Shown: positions 16,775 to 25,564 of the stretch, piece after piece | How the letters are laid out: each line of letters starts with the position of its first letter | How positions within the stretch are numbered: the first letter of the stretch is position 1 | Source: Jannaschia donghaensis | GTDB taxonomy: Bacteria > Pseudomonadota > Alphaproteobacteria > Rhodobacterales > Rhodobacteraceae | DNA length: 64,000 nt | Direction of reading: 5' to 3' | Assembly: GCF_001403795.1 (NCBI RefSeq) | Contig: NZ_CXSU01000012.1 | Coordinates: 1,410,548-1,474,547 of the forward strand | Translations under genes and position numbers: made by a program | The notes under the pieces: generated by a model | What the model was told of the DNA's origin: nothing | The model's database searches: none | The model's input: only the letters and a program-made list of their open reading frames with translations

Positions 16775-18448
16775 ATGGAGCTCATAAACATTCTGACCAT
16801 CGCCGGCATCATCGTCGGCCTGCTGGTCTTCGTCGGCCTGATCATGGCTCGGCTCTATAAACGTGCGACACGCGAGACGAGCCTGGTCAAAACCGGGTCT
16901 GGCGGCAAACGGGTCATCATGGATGGCGGCACGATCGTGGTCCCGTTCTTGCACGAGATTGCCAAGGTCAACATGAAGACGCTTCGCCTCGAAGTCGCGC
17001 GGGTGAACGAACAATCGCTCATCACGAAAGACCGGATGCGCGTCGACGTCGGCGTGGAATTCTACGTCTCGGTCAATGCCACCGAAGACGGTATCTCGCG
17101 GGCCGCTCAGACTCTGGGCGACCGAACGTTCGACGTCGACCAGCTGCGCGAGATGATCGAGGGCAAGCTCATCGATGGTCTGCGTGCCGTTGCCGCCCAG
17201 ATGACGATGGACGAACTGCATGAAAATCGGGCGAGCTTCGTCCAGGAGGTGCAGAACGCCATCTCCGAAGACCTGCTGAAAAACGGACTGGAACTGGAGG
17301 CCGTGTCGCTGACCGCTCTGGATCAGACCCCGTTCGAGTCGCTCGACGAGAACAACGCCTTTAACGCGGTCGGCATGCAGAAATTGGCCGCCGTAATCGC
17401 GACGTCGCGCAAACAGCGCGCTGAAATCACGGCAGAGGCCGATGTCTCGGTCGCCCGGTCCGAAATGGAAGCCGAAAAGCTGAAGTATCAGATCGACCGT
17501 GAGCAAAAAGAGGCTTCGATCCGACAGATTCAGGAGATCCAGACCCTTCAGGCGATGCAGGAAGCCGAGATCGCACGCAATCAGGAAGCCTCTGACCAGG
17601 CGAAAGATCAGGCGCGGATCGAACGTGAACGCGCCGTGCGAGCCTCGGAAATCGAGCGGGAGCGGACGATCCGAGAAGCCGAAATCGCCAAGGAACGCGA
17701 ACTGGAAGTCGCCGATCAGGAGCGGCAGATCATCGTGGCCCGCAAATCGGAAGAAGAGAGCCAGGCCCGCGCGTCGGCCGACAACGCCCGAGCCGATGCC
17801 AAAAAGGCGTCGGAAGCGATCGAGACCGCCAGAGCCGTGGCAGAGGCGGAGCGCCTCAAGCGGATCTCTCTCATCGAAGCGGAGAAGGAAGCCGAGCGTC
17901 AGGCAACAGGGATTCGACTGGCGGCCGCTGCCGAAAAAGACGCAGCAAGCGATCGTGCGGCAGCCAAATTGGAAGAAGCGCAAGCAGATGCAAACGCGAT
18001 GATCGTGAGGGCCGATGCCAAGAAGGCCGATTTGCTGGCGACGGCGGAAGGACAGACGGCGATCGCGAACTCCGAGAACGAATTGAGCGCAGAGATCATC
18101 GCGATGAAAATAAGGCTGGCCAGTCTGGAAGCCATGCCGTCGATCATCGCAGAAATGGTCCGGCCGGCCGAAAAAATCGACTCGATCAAGATCCATCAAG
18201 TTACCGGGATGGGTCGCGGAAGTGGTTCGGACGGGTCAGGTGTCGGCACAGGAACACCCGTCAATCAGGCGCTCGATTCCGTCCTTGGAATGGCGCTGCA
18301 GATGCCGGCGATGCAGGCTCTGGGCAAAGAGCTCGGGATCAGCTTGGAAAACGGCGTTGCGGGAGTTGCCGATGGGATTTTGAGCAAGCCAACTGCCACC
18401 GGTAATGGTCCGAGCGAACCAAGAAGAACGGAGAGTATGTCGGATTAG
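16775..18448 (+). CDS. flotillin/YqiK family SPFH protein
   Basis: 557 residues; AAGGA lies seven bases before the ATG. One N-terminal membrane helix (residues 4-26) is followed by an SPFH/band-7 domain (about 30-210, with MKTLRLEVARVNEQSLITKD and DVGVEFYVSV) and a very long charged coiled coil (about 225-430) rich in the EAE/RE repeats typical of flotillins, then a Gly/Ser-rich tail. Flotillins oligomerise under the membrane and scaffold membrane domains; YqiK has been linked to membrane stress and motility. It forms an operon with the YqiJ-like gene. Confidence 0.9.
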   Translation: MELINILTIAGIIVGLLVFVGLIMARLYKRATRETSLVKTGSGGKRVIMDGGTIVVPFLHEIAKVNMKTLRLEVARVNEQSLITKDRMRVDVGVEFYVSVNATEDGISRAAQTLGDRTFDVDQLREMIEGKLIDGLRAVAAQMTMDELHENRASFVQEVQNAISEDLLKNGLELEAVSLTALDQTPFESLDENNAFNAVGMQKLAAVIATSRKQRAEITAEADVSVARSEMEAEKLKYQIDREQKEASIRQIQEIQTLQAMQEAEIARNQEASDQAKDQARIERERAVRASEIERERTIREAEIAKERELEVADQERQIIVARKSEEESQARASADNARADAKKASEAIETARAVAEAERLKRISLIEAEKEAERQATGIRLAAAAEKDAASDRAAAKLEEAQADANAMIVRADAKKADLLATAEGQTAIANSENELSAEIIAMKIRLASLEAMPSIIAEMVRPAEKIDSIKIHQVTGMGRGSGSDGSGVGTGTPVNQALDSVLGMALQMPAMQALGKELGISLENGVAGVADGILSKPTATGNGPSEPRRTESMSD

Positions 18449-18803
18449 GCAAAGCGTCGGCAGACGCTGCAACGCTTGAATGATCCGATAAACGAATGAG
18501 TGCTGGGGCCCTTCCTTACACGAGGGCTCCGAAGCACGAAGTTCTGTTTGAGAGAAAGGGAGCAAGGCCAAAAGGTCCGACTCGAACCACTCGATTAAAA
18601 GATCTAACACGATCGCCTGCCAAGGTAATCCATGCTGAAGCGCATCTTTGCCGAAGCGGTCCTTCAGTCTTGGTAGCTTTGAGAGGCAGACGTAAAAGCT
18701 GGGTTGGGTGACAAAACGGACGTCCGTGCGATAGGCACGAGTGACGGCTGTCGGGAATGCTTCACAGTTAGAATATCTGATGTCAGCTATATCGAAGGTT
18801 AGA
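18449..18803. other. intergenic stretch, no gene seen
   Basis: About 350 bp between the flotillin and hydrolase genes. No hairpin with a T-run and no RNA gene was found. The last bases (GAAGG before 18804) are the ribosome site of the hydrolase. Confidence 0.35.
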
Positions 18804-19622
18804 ATGGACCGATGGAACCTCGAAGAAACCTATGAGACCGTAGCAGGTTCGGTTGCAGCCGGTTTCGCAGGTCAAGGCCCTGATCTGGTGCTGGCCCATG
18901 GTTGGCCTTGGTCTTCGTTTTCTTGGCATCGCGTCATCCCAAAGCTAGCGAAATCCTTCACCGTCCATTGGTACGATATGCCGGGCTACGGCAGGTCGGA
19001 AAAATCCAGCCACCAACGCACCTCTCTCGATGTCCAAGGTGAAGTATTCACCGAGATGATGGCGCATTGGGGCTTGTCGAAGCCGCGCGTTGTTGCCCAC
19101 GATTTCGGCGGAGCGACAACGCTGAGGGCGCATCTGCTGCATGAATGCGAATTCGAGAAGTATGTGCTGATAAACGTGGTGGCGATGCGTCCCTGGGGAT
19201 CAGAGTTCTTCGACCACATGGGCCAGCATGTCGAAGCGTTTCAGGGGTTGCCGCAACATATTCACAAGGCGCTCGTCACCGCATACATCCAAGGCGCTCT
19301 GGCCAACGACATACCCGAAGGCGATCTCGGCCCTTTGGTTGCGCCATGGCTTACAAAGGACGGTAGGCCAAGCTTTTATCGACAGTTCGCCCAAGCAGAT
19401 GAGAAATACACCGCCGAGATTGAATCTCACTTTGGAGAGGTCCGTTGTCCTGTGAAGATTATCTGGGGAGAAGACGATCCATGGATACCGCTCGAAAGAG
19501 GCAGAGCTCTGCACAGGCTTATGCCCGAAGCAGAATTCACAATGATATCTGGCGCGGGCCACATGCCCCAGCTTGAGAAAGCCGCTGCGGTTTTACAAGA
19601 AGTGCTAGACTTCCTGCGATAA
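18804..19622 (+). CDS. alpha/beta hydrolase with Asp nucleophile (haloalkane dehalogenase/epoxide hydrolase-like)
   Basis: The start at 18804 has GAAGG five bases upstream; in-frame ATG 18780 and GTG 18741 are weaker. The 272-residue product has LAHGWPWSSFSWHRVIP (HGWP oxyanion motif), the elbow VVAHDFGGATTLR, where Asp replaces Ser as nucleophile, GEDDPWIPLE for the acid, and GAGHMPQLE with the catalytic His. HDFGG marks haloalkane dehalogenases, fluoroacetate dehalogenases and epoxide hydrolases rather than esterases. It stands alone, so the substrate is open. Confidence 0.82.
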   Translation: MDRWNLEETYETVAGSVAAGFAGQGPDLVLAHGWPWSSFSWHRVIPKLAKSFTVHWYDMPGYGRSEKSSHQRTSLDVQGEVFTEMMAHWGLSKPRVVAHDFGGATTLRAHLLHECEFEKYVLINVVAMRPWGSEFFDHMGQHVEAFQGLPQHIHKALVTAYIQGALANDIPEGDLGPLVAPWLTKDGRPSFYRQFAQADEKYTAEIESHFGEVRCPVKIIWGEDDPWIPLERGRALHRLMPEAEFTMISGAGHMPQLEKAAAVLQEVLDFLR

Positions 19623-19780
19623 TCCATAAGCGCAAAGGCCGCTATTCGGCTGCAACATGGCGTTGTGACCGAATGCTGTCGGGGATCGCAAAGCCGATCC
19701 GACATTTGGGAAACGGCTGAAGGGCACCAGGCGGTCATCATCTGGCGAGAGACCGTTTGCGGTGTCTATGTCCGGTCGCA

Positions 19781-20692
19781 TCACGCTAGGGGGCGGATAT
19801 CTGGCAGGTCGACACAAAGTCTGTTGACGGGCATGGCGAAGGTCGTCTCGCCGCCGATGTCCCAGTCGGAGAGCAAAGCGGCAAGATCGCCCAGCATCGC
19901 GTCCCGGGCATCATCGGTCAGGATGAATGCCGCGTAGAAAAAGCCCGCAGCTTCGCGCGCCACGAATTCTGCAGATCCCCGCAGTCGGACAACGTTGGTC
20001 TCAATGTTTATTTTCCCAAATGGGAAGGCTGTGCGGGCCAGGTCTACAAGGTCGTCCGCGCTGCGCACGCGGGGGTCGCCAAGTTCGATGCGGCCATAGG
20101 CGGGAAGCGCGGCCTGGACGTGGCCGTAGATCAGGTCGTGAACGGCCCGGTAGCCCGGTGCGGCATCCAGCGGGCCGTCGACAAGCGCGGCAAAGCGCCC
20201 GCCGGGTGCCAAGACGCGCGCGATCTCGTCCAGCACGGCTGCCACCGGGTCCATCAGGGTCAGCGCCCAATGGCAAAGCACTGCGTCGACCGACCCGTCC
20301 CCAAGATGATCAAGATGCTGTGCCCGCCCCTCGATGAGATCGGCCCGACCCTCGGGGAGCCGGGCGCGGGCCAGTGCCAGTTCGTCAGGCGACATGTCCA
20401 CACCCAAAAGTCGCGCCCCTGAGGGCAGCCGCGCGTTCAGGATCGCCAGCAGCGCGCCGGACCCGCACGCCAGATCGAGCACGCTGCGATGGCGCTGGGG
20501 CGTAACCGCCTGGGCGAGCCATTCGTAGGTCGTCCGTCCCTCCGCGTCACGGCACTGCCCGGCGCAGGATTCCGTGAAGCCGGGATTTGCCCGGTGGACC
20601 GCGCGCAAATGGTCGCGCAGCGCGGCCGCATCGGGCGTTCCACCGCGCCCGACTGTGTCGGTCCACGAGGTCCGCAAAGAAGTATCGGTCAT
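19781..20692 (-). CDS. class I SAM-dependent methyltransferase
   Basis: 303 residues. The Rossmann methyltransferase core shows motif I VLDLACGSGALLAIL (about residue 70), an acidic loop after LLGVDMSPDELALAR, and motif IV-like VDAVLCHWALTLMDP. The C-terminal 100 residues form a probable substrate lid. It is the last of three tightly spaced minus-strand genes with a second methyltransferase and a PhyH-type dioxygenase, 25 bp after its neighbour. The shared layout suggests one small-molecule pathway; the acceptor is not evident. Confidence 0.82.
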   Translation of the reverse strand: MTDTSLRTSWTDTVGRGGTPDAAALRDHLRAVHRANPGFTESCAGQCRDAEGRTTYEWLAQAVTPQRHRSVLDLACGSGALLAILNARLPSGARLLGVDMSPDELALARARLPEGRADLIEGRAQHLDHLGDGSVDAVLCHWALTLMDPVAAVLDEIARVLAPGGRFAALVDGPLDAAPGYRAVHDLIYGHVQAALPAYGRIELGDPRVRSADDLVDLARTAFPFGKINIETNVVRLRGSAEFVAREAAGFFYAAFILTDDARDAMLGDLAALLSDWDIGGETTFAMPVNRLCVDLPDIRPLA

Positions 20693-20717
20693 GTCGGGTC
20701 CTTCGGCGCGCGGCCGC

Positions 20718-21554
20718 CTAGCGTGTAACGGTGATCAGCCAGACGTCCTGAGGGAAGCGCCAGCCATCTGGATCGCGGCAGTCGGCGAGGTACGACGCAA
20801 CCGGCTCGGTCGTGGTCATCGCCTCCAGCCCCGCGCGGTCGTCGAAGACGCAGCGTTGCAAATAGCCCTCGACCGCAGCGACATCGTCAGGTCCGGCAGC
20901 GCTATCGTAGCGCACGGTCTGCACCTCGGGGTCGCATCCCGTCTTGCGCAGCGCGTCGACGATGGCCTCGGCCGGGACGTAGGCCACGCCCTGAGGATCG
21001 AAGGCCGCCAGCCAGCGACGGTGGAATTCGATGTAGTGCCCGGCGGCCGCGCTGTGGGCGATCACGCCCAGCCCGCCCGGCGCGATGGCATCGACGAAGC
21101 GCGCCATCGCGTCGTCCAGCTCCGCCGCGGGCACGGCATAGAGCGCATGGGTCGCCCACACGATGTCATATCCCCCCTCGGGCGGCGCGAAGTCCTGAAG
21201 CGTGGTCTCGTGTTCGGCCACGACAATGAAGGGGGGCGGCAGGGCCGCGCGGGCTTCGGCCAGAGAAAATGCGGATGGGTCCAGAAGTGCGGTCTCGATC
21301 GGGCGGATGCTGGCCTCGGCCAGCCCGGCATGACGGACCAGCGCGTTGGGAAACTTGCCCGACCCGCAGGCCACGTCGAGAAGCCGCAGGGCCCGGTCCC
21401 CTGCCCGCGCCTGCGCGTCCTCAAAAAAGCTGCGCCAGTCCCGCGACTGCGCCAAATGACGATAATCGTCGGTGGCGAGGTGATAGAACGCGTCCATTCC
21501 GGCGCGTCCAGCTTCGGACCAATGCGCGTTCGACCGCGTCAGGATGTCGGTCAT
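20718..21554 (-). CDS. class I SAM-dependent methyltransferase
   Basis: 278 residues. Motif I is LRLLDVACGSGKFPNALV (about residue 57), followed by an acidic loop near IETALLDPSAFSL, then YDIVWATHALYAVP as motif IV. An N-terminal cap of about 50 residues (SEAGRAGMDAFYHLATDDY) resembles small-amine or amino-acid N-methyltransferases. It overlaps the dioxygenase stop by four bases (ATGA). It is not an obvious duplicate of the neighbouring methyltransferase, so two different methylations are likely. Confidence 0.8.
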   Translation of the reverse strand: MTDILTRSNAHWSEAGRAGMDAFYHLATDDYRHLAQSRDWRSFFEDAQARAGDRALRLLDVACGSGKFPNALVRHAGLAEASIRPIETALLDPSAFSLAEARAALPPPFIVVAEHETTLQDFAPPEGGYDIVWATHALYAVPAAELDDAMARFVDAIAPGGLGVIAHSAAAGHYIEFHRRWLAAFDPQGVAYVPAEAIVDALRKTGCDPEVQTVRYDSAAGPDDVAAVEGYLQRCVFDDRAGLEAMTTTEPVASYLADCRDPDGWRFPQDVWLITVTR

Positions 21555-22585
21555 TGTGCGCCGTCCAACGGCACCGGCCAGCAGATCGGATTCAGCGGGC
21601 TTGCCGCGACCTCGCCCGGACCGACGCCCGGCATGAATTTTTGCCAGTCGCCCGACACCATGGTCGGCGCACCCACGATCCGCGCGCCATCGGCGTAATA
21701 CGTGTTGGCCATCACGATCCGGCTTTGATCGGTGCGGTTGCGGGCAGCGGTGTGGAAGCTCAGGTTGTGGTGGAAACTGACTTCCCCCAACTCGAATGGC
21801 GTTTCATCGACGGCCACGCGGTTCTCGGCAAAGACCTTTGCGACGCCCTTATCGTAGCTCGTGCTCGATTTCTCAAAGGCCACGGCATCGACCAGGCGGT
21901 GGACGTCCAGCGGATAGGCGAAGGCCAGCGGCCCCATTGCCAACGGAATGGCCTGCGCGGGGGCCCAGGCGGTTACGACATCATTGGTATCGAGCGGGAA
22001 GTGGTGATCGTCGAAATGCCAAGGTGTTCGGCCGCATCCCGGCTGCTTTGAGAGCACATTGTCGTGGTAGAGCCGCACCGCCGGCACGCGCAGAAGCTCC
22101 GCGCAGATCTTCGCCACGCGGGGCGAAACGACGTAGGCGCGCAAAAGCGGATGGTCGGTCCAGATCATCTCGAGCGACAGAAACCGGTCGCGCACCCCAC
22201 CGTCGGCACCCGCACCGAACACAGCCGTCAGCCGTTCGATCAGAAGCGCGCGCAGGCGCAGCACGGCACCGGGAGAGAAGACGTCCTTTAGCTTGATAAA
22301 GCCATTTGCCTGAAAGAAAGTGATGTCCGCGTCCGTCAGCACGTAGGGTTCGGCCAGTTCGGCCATCACGGTCGCGTCGTCGGGCAGCGGGATGTCGGGC
22401 AGCGGGGGGGCAACCTCGAAGGTCGTAATCTCACCTTCGTTGTCGGCAAGACTCACATACCAATCCCACCACGCTTGATTGTCTGCATCCCACGCGCCGC
22501 TGATGTCGGTATCGGACGATATGTCCGTCCCAGTATCGGGTCGGCCCGTGTGCCTGGCGGCGGCCATGTCTCTGGGTCCCTGCAT
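21551..22585 (-). CDS. phytanoyl-CoA dioxygenase (PhyH) family Fe(II)/2-oxoglutarate oxygenase
   Basis: 344 residues from an ATG preceded by GAGGAG about nine bases upstream. After a 60-residue acidic, low-complexity N terminus, the cupin domain has the iron pair in TPWHFDDHHFPLDTND (His-x-Asp, about residues 195-205) and the distal His in FHHNLSFHTAARNRTDQSRI, whose Arg should hold 2-oxoglutarate. It starts a three-gene operon with two methyltransferases. A hydroxylation followed or preceded by methylation of a small metabolite is inferred. Confidence 0.85.
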   Translation of the reverse strand: MQGPRDMAAARHTGRPDTGTDISSDTDISGAWDADNQAWWDWYVSLADNEGEITTFEVAPPLPDIPLPDDATVMAELAEPYVLTDADITFFQANGFIKLKDVFSPGAVLRLRALLIERLTAVFGAGADGGVRDRFLSLEMIWTDHPLLRAYVVSPRVAKICAELLRVPAVRLYHDNVLSKQPGCGRTPWHFDDHHFPLDTNDVVTAWAPAQAIPLAMGPLAFAYPLDVHRLVDAVAFEKSSTSYDKGVAKVFAENRVAVDETPFELGEVSFHHNLSFHTAARNRTDQSRIVMANTYYADGARIVGAPTMVSGDWQKFMPGVGPGEVAASPLNPICWPVPLDGAQ

Positions 22586-23762
22586 CGCCGCCTCTCCTCA
22601 TATCAATGACCATAGTTAGCGCGCTCGCGGATAAGGCAATTGCACGGTGCACTGTATCACTCACCTCGGGGTCATCCACCGTCGACGCACCCGTTTGACG
22701 GGACTAGCACGAGCAGGGCAAAACGCTCGTCTTCGTCGCGATGCAAAGGCTCGATCCGTCAATTCCGGTCTTGGGCCGGGCGGTCCGCGTCACACGCGTG
22801 TTTTTCCTTTTACAGACACGGTTCCGCTTTGAATTTTTCGGGCGCAATCAATAGTGCCCCCCCTCGTGGCGATCCGTGCCAAGGTAAGCCGGCGAAAGAA
22901 TGCAGCGTGTCGACGACAGCAATCGGGCAGACGCGCTCGCAGGGCTTCCGACCTCCCAATCCGCTTTCCGCGCAGCCTTTTCAGCGTCAGAAAAGAAAGG
23001 TTTAGAGAAACCCGTAGTCCGGGACGACTGCCCAATTATGGTTCCAACGCATGTCGTTAATGGCTCAACTGGCACCCCGGTCGTCGACGTCTGGCTAGAG
23101 CGCGCGGCAGCCTGATTGAACGCTTTTTCTGTCACAACAATGGGGTCGCCAGGCGTTTGAAATGGCTCCTCCTCAGCCGCCTTCAGAGGAAGACAAACAT
23201 CGGTGCCGCGTGCAGATCGATCGAAATGAACTGACAGTCGACCTGCGATGCGGCGCGGGGTCTTCCAAATGGCAGTATTGGTCCTTTTTTAAGGACGACC
23301 CGCAGCAGACCTTGGCCGCGGATCCCCATGTCGCGACGCAGCCTCCTTCAGTCAGACATTGACCGGCGAACCCGGCGACGGGGCTGACCCCGCATGAACT
23401 CGTCACCGCTCGGCAAGTCGATCGCGTAGGAATTATTGCCGCCGGGCTTCCACCCGAGAAGGCGGCCGGTGCCGTAGGCTATACCGCCGGGCATGCGGCC
23501 CGGTGCCTTGGAGCGCTTCGGTCGCCAGGCTGGGTGGTCCTCGAGGCTTCGAGATGTCCTGTACAGCTGTACGTTCCAGAGATCTTTATGGTCCTTCCTG
23601 CCGGACGTTATTGCGTGACTGCCGACAGATCGATCCGGAGGTGACGGATCGGCGACGTTCGGCGATCCCGCTCACGGAAACCACCTCGGATCGACCGCGC
23701 GGAATACGGCTCAATACCGGACGATTTCGGCATCATTTTCCTGACGCCCGACTGCGGCCGAC
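22586..23762. other. 1.2-kb stretch without a confident gene
   Basis: Between the dioxygenase operon (promoter expected at 22586-22700) and the TetR gene. Short frames on both strands (for example 22900-23115 plus, 22848-23135 minus) match nothing I know. A plus-strand frame is open for about 270 bases from near 23370 without a normal start (LVTARQVDRVGIIAAGLPPE) and may be a gene remnant. The looser base composition suggests decayed or acquired DNA. Confidence 0.35.
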
Positions 23763-24386
23763 CTAATCCGATCGCAACAACGTATCCATACGGTCCACGA
23801 ATTCCGAACGCGAACGCCCCTTCGACCAGATGGCAGCCACATGTGGCGTTTGGCCGAACATCTTTTCCGACATCGCGATGCTGAGCAGAGGACCGAACAC
23901 GACGTCGTGGACGGTCGTTTCGGGCAGGTCCCGGTGCGACCCAGCGGCGACGCAGGGCTGATATACATCCACCAATGTGGTCTGGAAGCGCGCGATAAAG
24001 TTGTCATGGAACCCTTCGGCGACCGCCGGAAAAGACTGTGCGGTCTCGGAGATGACGGTGGTCAATGCGCCGATCGAAGATCGCACCATCGCATCGTAGA
24101 ACAGCCCAAGCGCGATGCGAAATCTGTCCGCAGGTGTTCCGTCCCCACGTTTCATCAAGTGGTCCACCTGCGCCAGCGATGCGGCCACGTCCGCCGAGAG
24201 CGCGGCGAGGAACAGCGCCTCCTTGGACGCGAAATGGTGGTAGAGCGACGCCTTGCGGATGCCCGCGGCTTTGGCGACCATGCTCATGGATGTGCCGGAA
24301 TAACCGCGACTGAGGAATAATGCCAAAGCCTTCAGGGCGATGGCCTCGCGACGATCGTCCGGCATATCTTCATCGAAACGCGGCAT
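23763..24386 (-). CDS. TetR/AcrR family transcriptional regulator
   Basis: 207 residues; GGAGG precedes the ATG by about five bases. The N-terminal helix-turn-helix is typical (AIALKALALFLSRGYSGTSM, then VAKAAGIRKASLYHHFASKE), followed by an all-helical ligand domain. It is divergent from the RND efflux genes starting at 24482, and an inverted repeat lies between them, so it most likely represses the pump and itself until a ligand binds. Confidence 0.92.
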   Translation of the reverse strand: MPRFDEDMPDDRREAIALKALALFLSRGYSGTSMSMVAKAAGIRKASLYHHFASKEALFLAALSADVAASLAQVDHLMKRGDGTPADRFRIALGLFYDAMVRSSIGALTTVISETAQSFPAVAEGFHDNFIARFQTTLVDVYQPCVAAGSHRDLPETTVHDVVFGPLLSIAMSEKMFGQTPHVAAIWSKGRSRSEFVDRMDTLLRSD

Positions 24387-24412
24387 TGACCCTCCAACAT
24401 TTGGCCTAGTTC

Positions 24413-24442
24413 TTGACTCGGCTCCCGACCGTTCGGTAGGGC
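24413..24442 (+). promoter_or_regulatory. RND operon promoter with TetR-type operator
   Basis: TTGACT at 24413-24418 can serve as a -35 box; a weak TAGGGC-like -10 follows after about 18 bases. The palindrome ACCGTTCGGT (24428-24437) lies between them, where a repressor would block RNA polymerase. It is midway between the divergent TetR and adaptor genes. Confidence 0.5.
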
Positions 24443-24481
24443 TCGCGGGAGCGTACGCCAGTCAAAGATATGGAGCAGTCG

Positions 24482-25564
24482 ATGTCGAGACGAAATACCT
24501 TCGCGGCGATGTTCGTCATTGCGATCAGTTGGAGTTCTTTGACTGCGGTGGCCCAAAGCGATGTCACCCCGTCTGGAGATCCGGTCGCTCCGCGCGCGGT
24601 CCGCCTGATCGCACCGCTCGATGCCTCCGAGGCGAATTCGCGTCGCTTCTTTGGAAGGATCGCGGCCCGCGAGACCGTTTCGCTGTCTTTCGAGGTCGGC
24701 GGGCGCCTGGTGGATTTTCCCATCCTCGAAGGCAGTGCGGTCCCGAAGGGAAGCACCCTGGCCAGGCTTGACCAAGAGCCATTCGTTCGGGCGCAGGAAC
24801 GTGCGGTCCTTGCATTGGAGCAAGCGGAGCGGGATGCGGAACGGGCTGGGACACTGGCGGCCTCGAACGTGACCTCCGAAGTACGCGCCCAGGATGCCCG
24901 CACCGCGCGCGACCTTGCCGACGTCGCCCTGCGCGATGCCCGCGAGGCCGTCGTCGATGCCGTCCTGACGGCACCCTTCGACGGGATCGTCGCCGCACGG
25001 ATCGCCGAAACGTTTTCAAACGTCGAGCCGGGCCAGCCGATCCTGCGGCTCCACGACATGAGCCAGGTGCGCGTCGAGATCGAGGTGCCCGAGCGCGTTC
25101 TGCTGAACGTCGGTGACCCCGAGGCTATTTCCTTCTCCGGCACGTTGCCGAACAAGGTATCCGTTGATCTGAAACTGGTCGAGTTCGAGGCGCAGACCGG
25201 GCGCGTGGGTCAAAGTTTTCGCGTGGCGCTGGCCATCCCAGACGCGGCGGCGAGCGGACTGATCCCCGGATCGACGATGACGGTCGTCGCGCAGTTGCCA
25301 CAGACGGACAGCGGCGCAATCCTGCCTCAGAGTGCAATTCTGGCCGAGGCCGGGGGCGGCTTCGAGGTTATGGTCTTCCGACCCGGCGAAGGAACCACTG
25401 GCACGATCGAGCGTCGGGCCGTCCGGGTCTTCGCCCCGCGCGGCAAGGCATTCGAAGTAGAAGGGCTGAAGCCGGGCGAGCGCATCGTCGCCGCCGGCGG
25501 ACACCTTCTGCGCGATGGAGAGACGGTGCGCATCTACGACGGTCTGACGGTGGAGGAGCCGTGA
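24482..25564 (+). CDS. RND efflux periplasmic adaptor subunit
   Basis: The ATG at 24482 has GGAG seven bases upstream; an in-frame ATG at 24470 has none. The 360-residue membrane-fusion protein begins with a signal sequence (MSRRNTFAAMFVIAISWSSL), then a lipoyl half (ETVSLSFEVGGRLVDFPILE), a helical hairpin with heptads (about 100-165), the second lipoyl half (LTAPFDGIVAARIAETFSNV) and beta-barrel plus membrane-proximal domains. It bridges the inner-membrane pump encoded next to an outer-membrane channel; no channel gene is present locally. Its stop overlaps the pump start. Confidence 0.92.
   Translation: MSRRNTFAAMFVIAISWSSLTAVAQSDVTPSGDPVAPRAVRLIAPLDASEANSRRFFGRIAARETVSLSFEVGGRLVDFPILEGSAVPKGSTLARLDQEPFVRAQERAVLALEQAERDAERAGTLAASNVTSEVRAQDARTARDLADVALRDAREAVVDAVLTAPFDGIVAARIAETFSNVEPGQPILRLHDMSQVRVEIEVPERVLLNVGDPEAISFSGTLPNKVSVDLKLVEFEAQTGRVGQSFRVALAIPDAAASGLIPGSTMTVVAQLPQTDSGAILPQSAILAEAGGGFEVMVFRPGEGTTGTIERRAVRVFAPRGKAFEVEGLKPGERIVAAGGHLLRDGETVRIYDGLTVEEP

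Noticed and set aside
22848-23135. Small minus-strand frame (95 codons) and overlapping plus-strand frame at 22900-23115
   Set aside because: Both read as low-information sequence on opposite strands of the same DNA; neither has a ribosome site or known motif.
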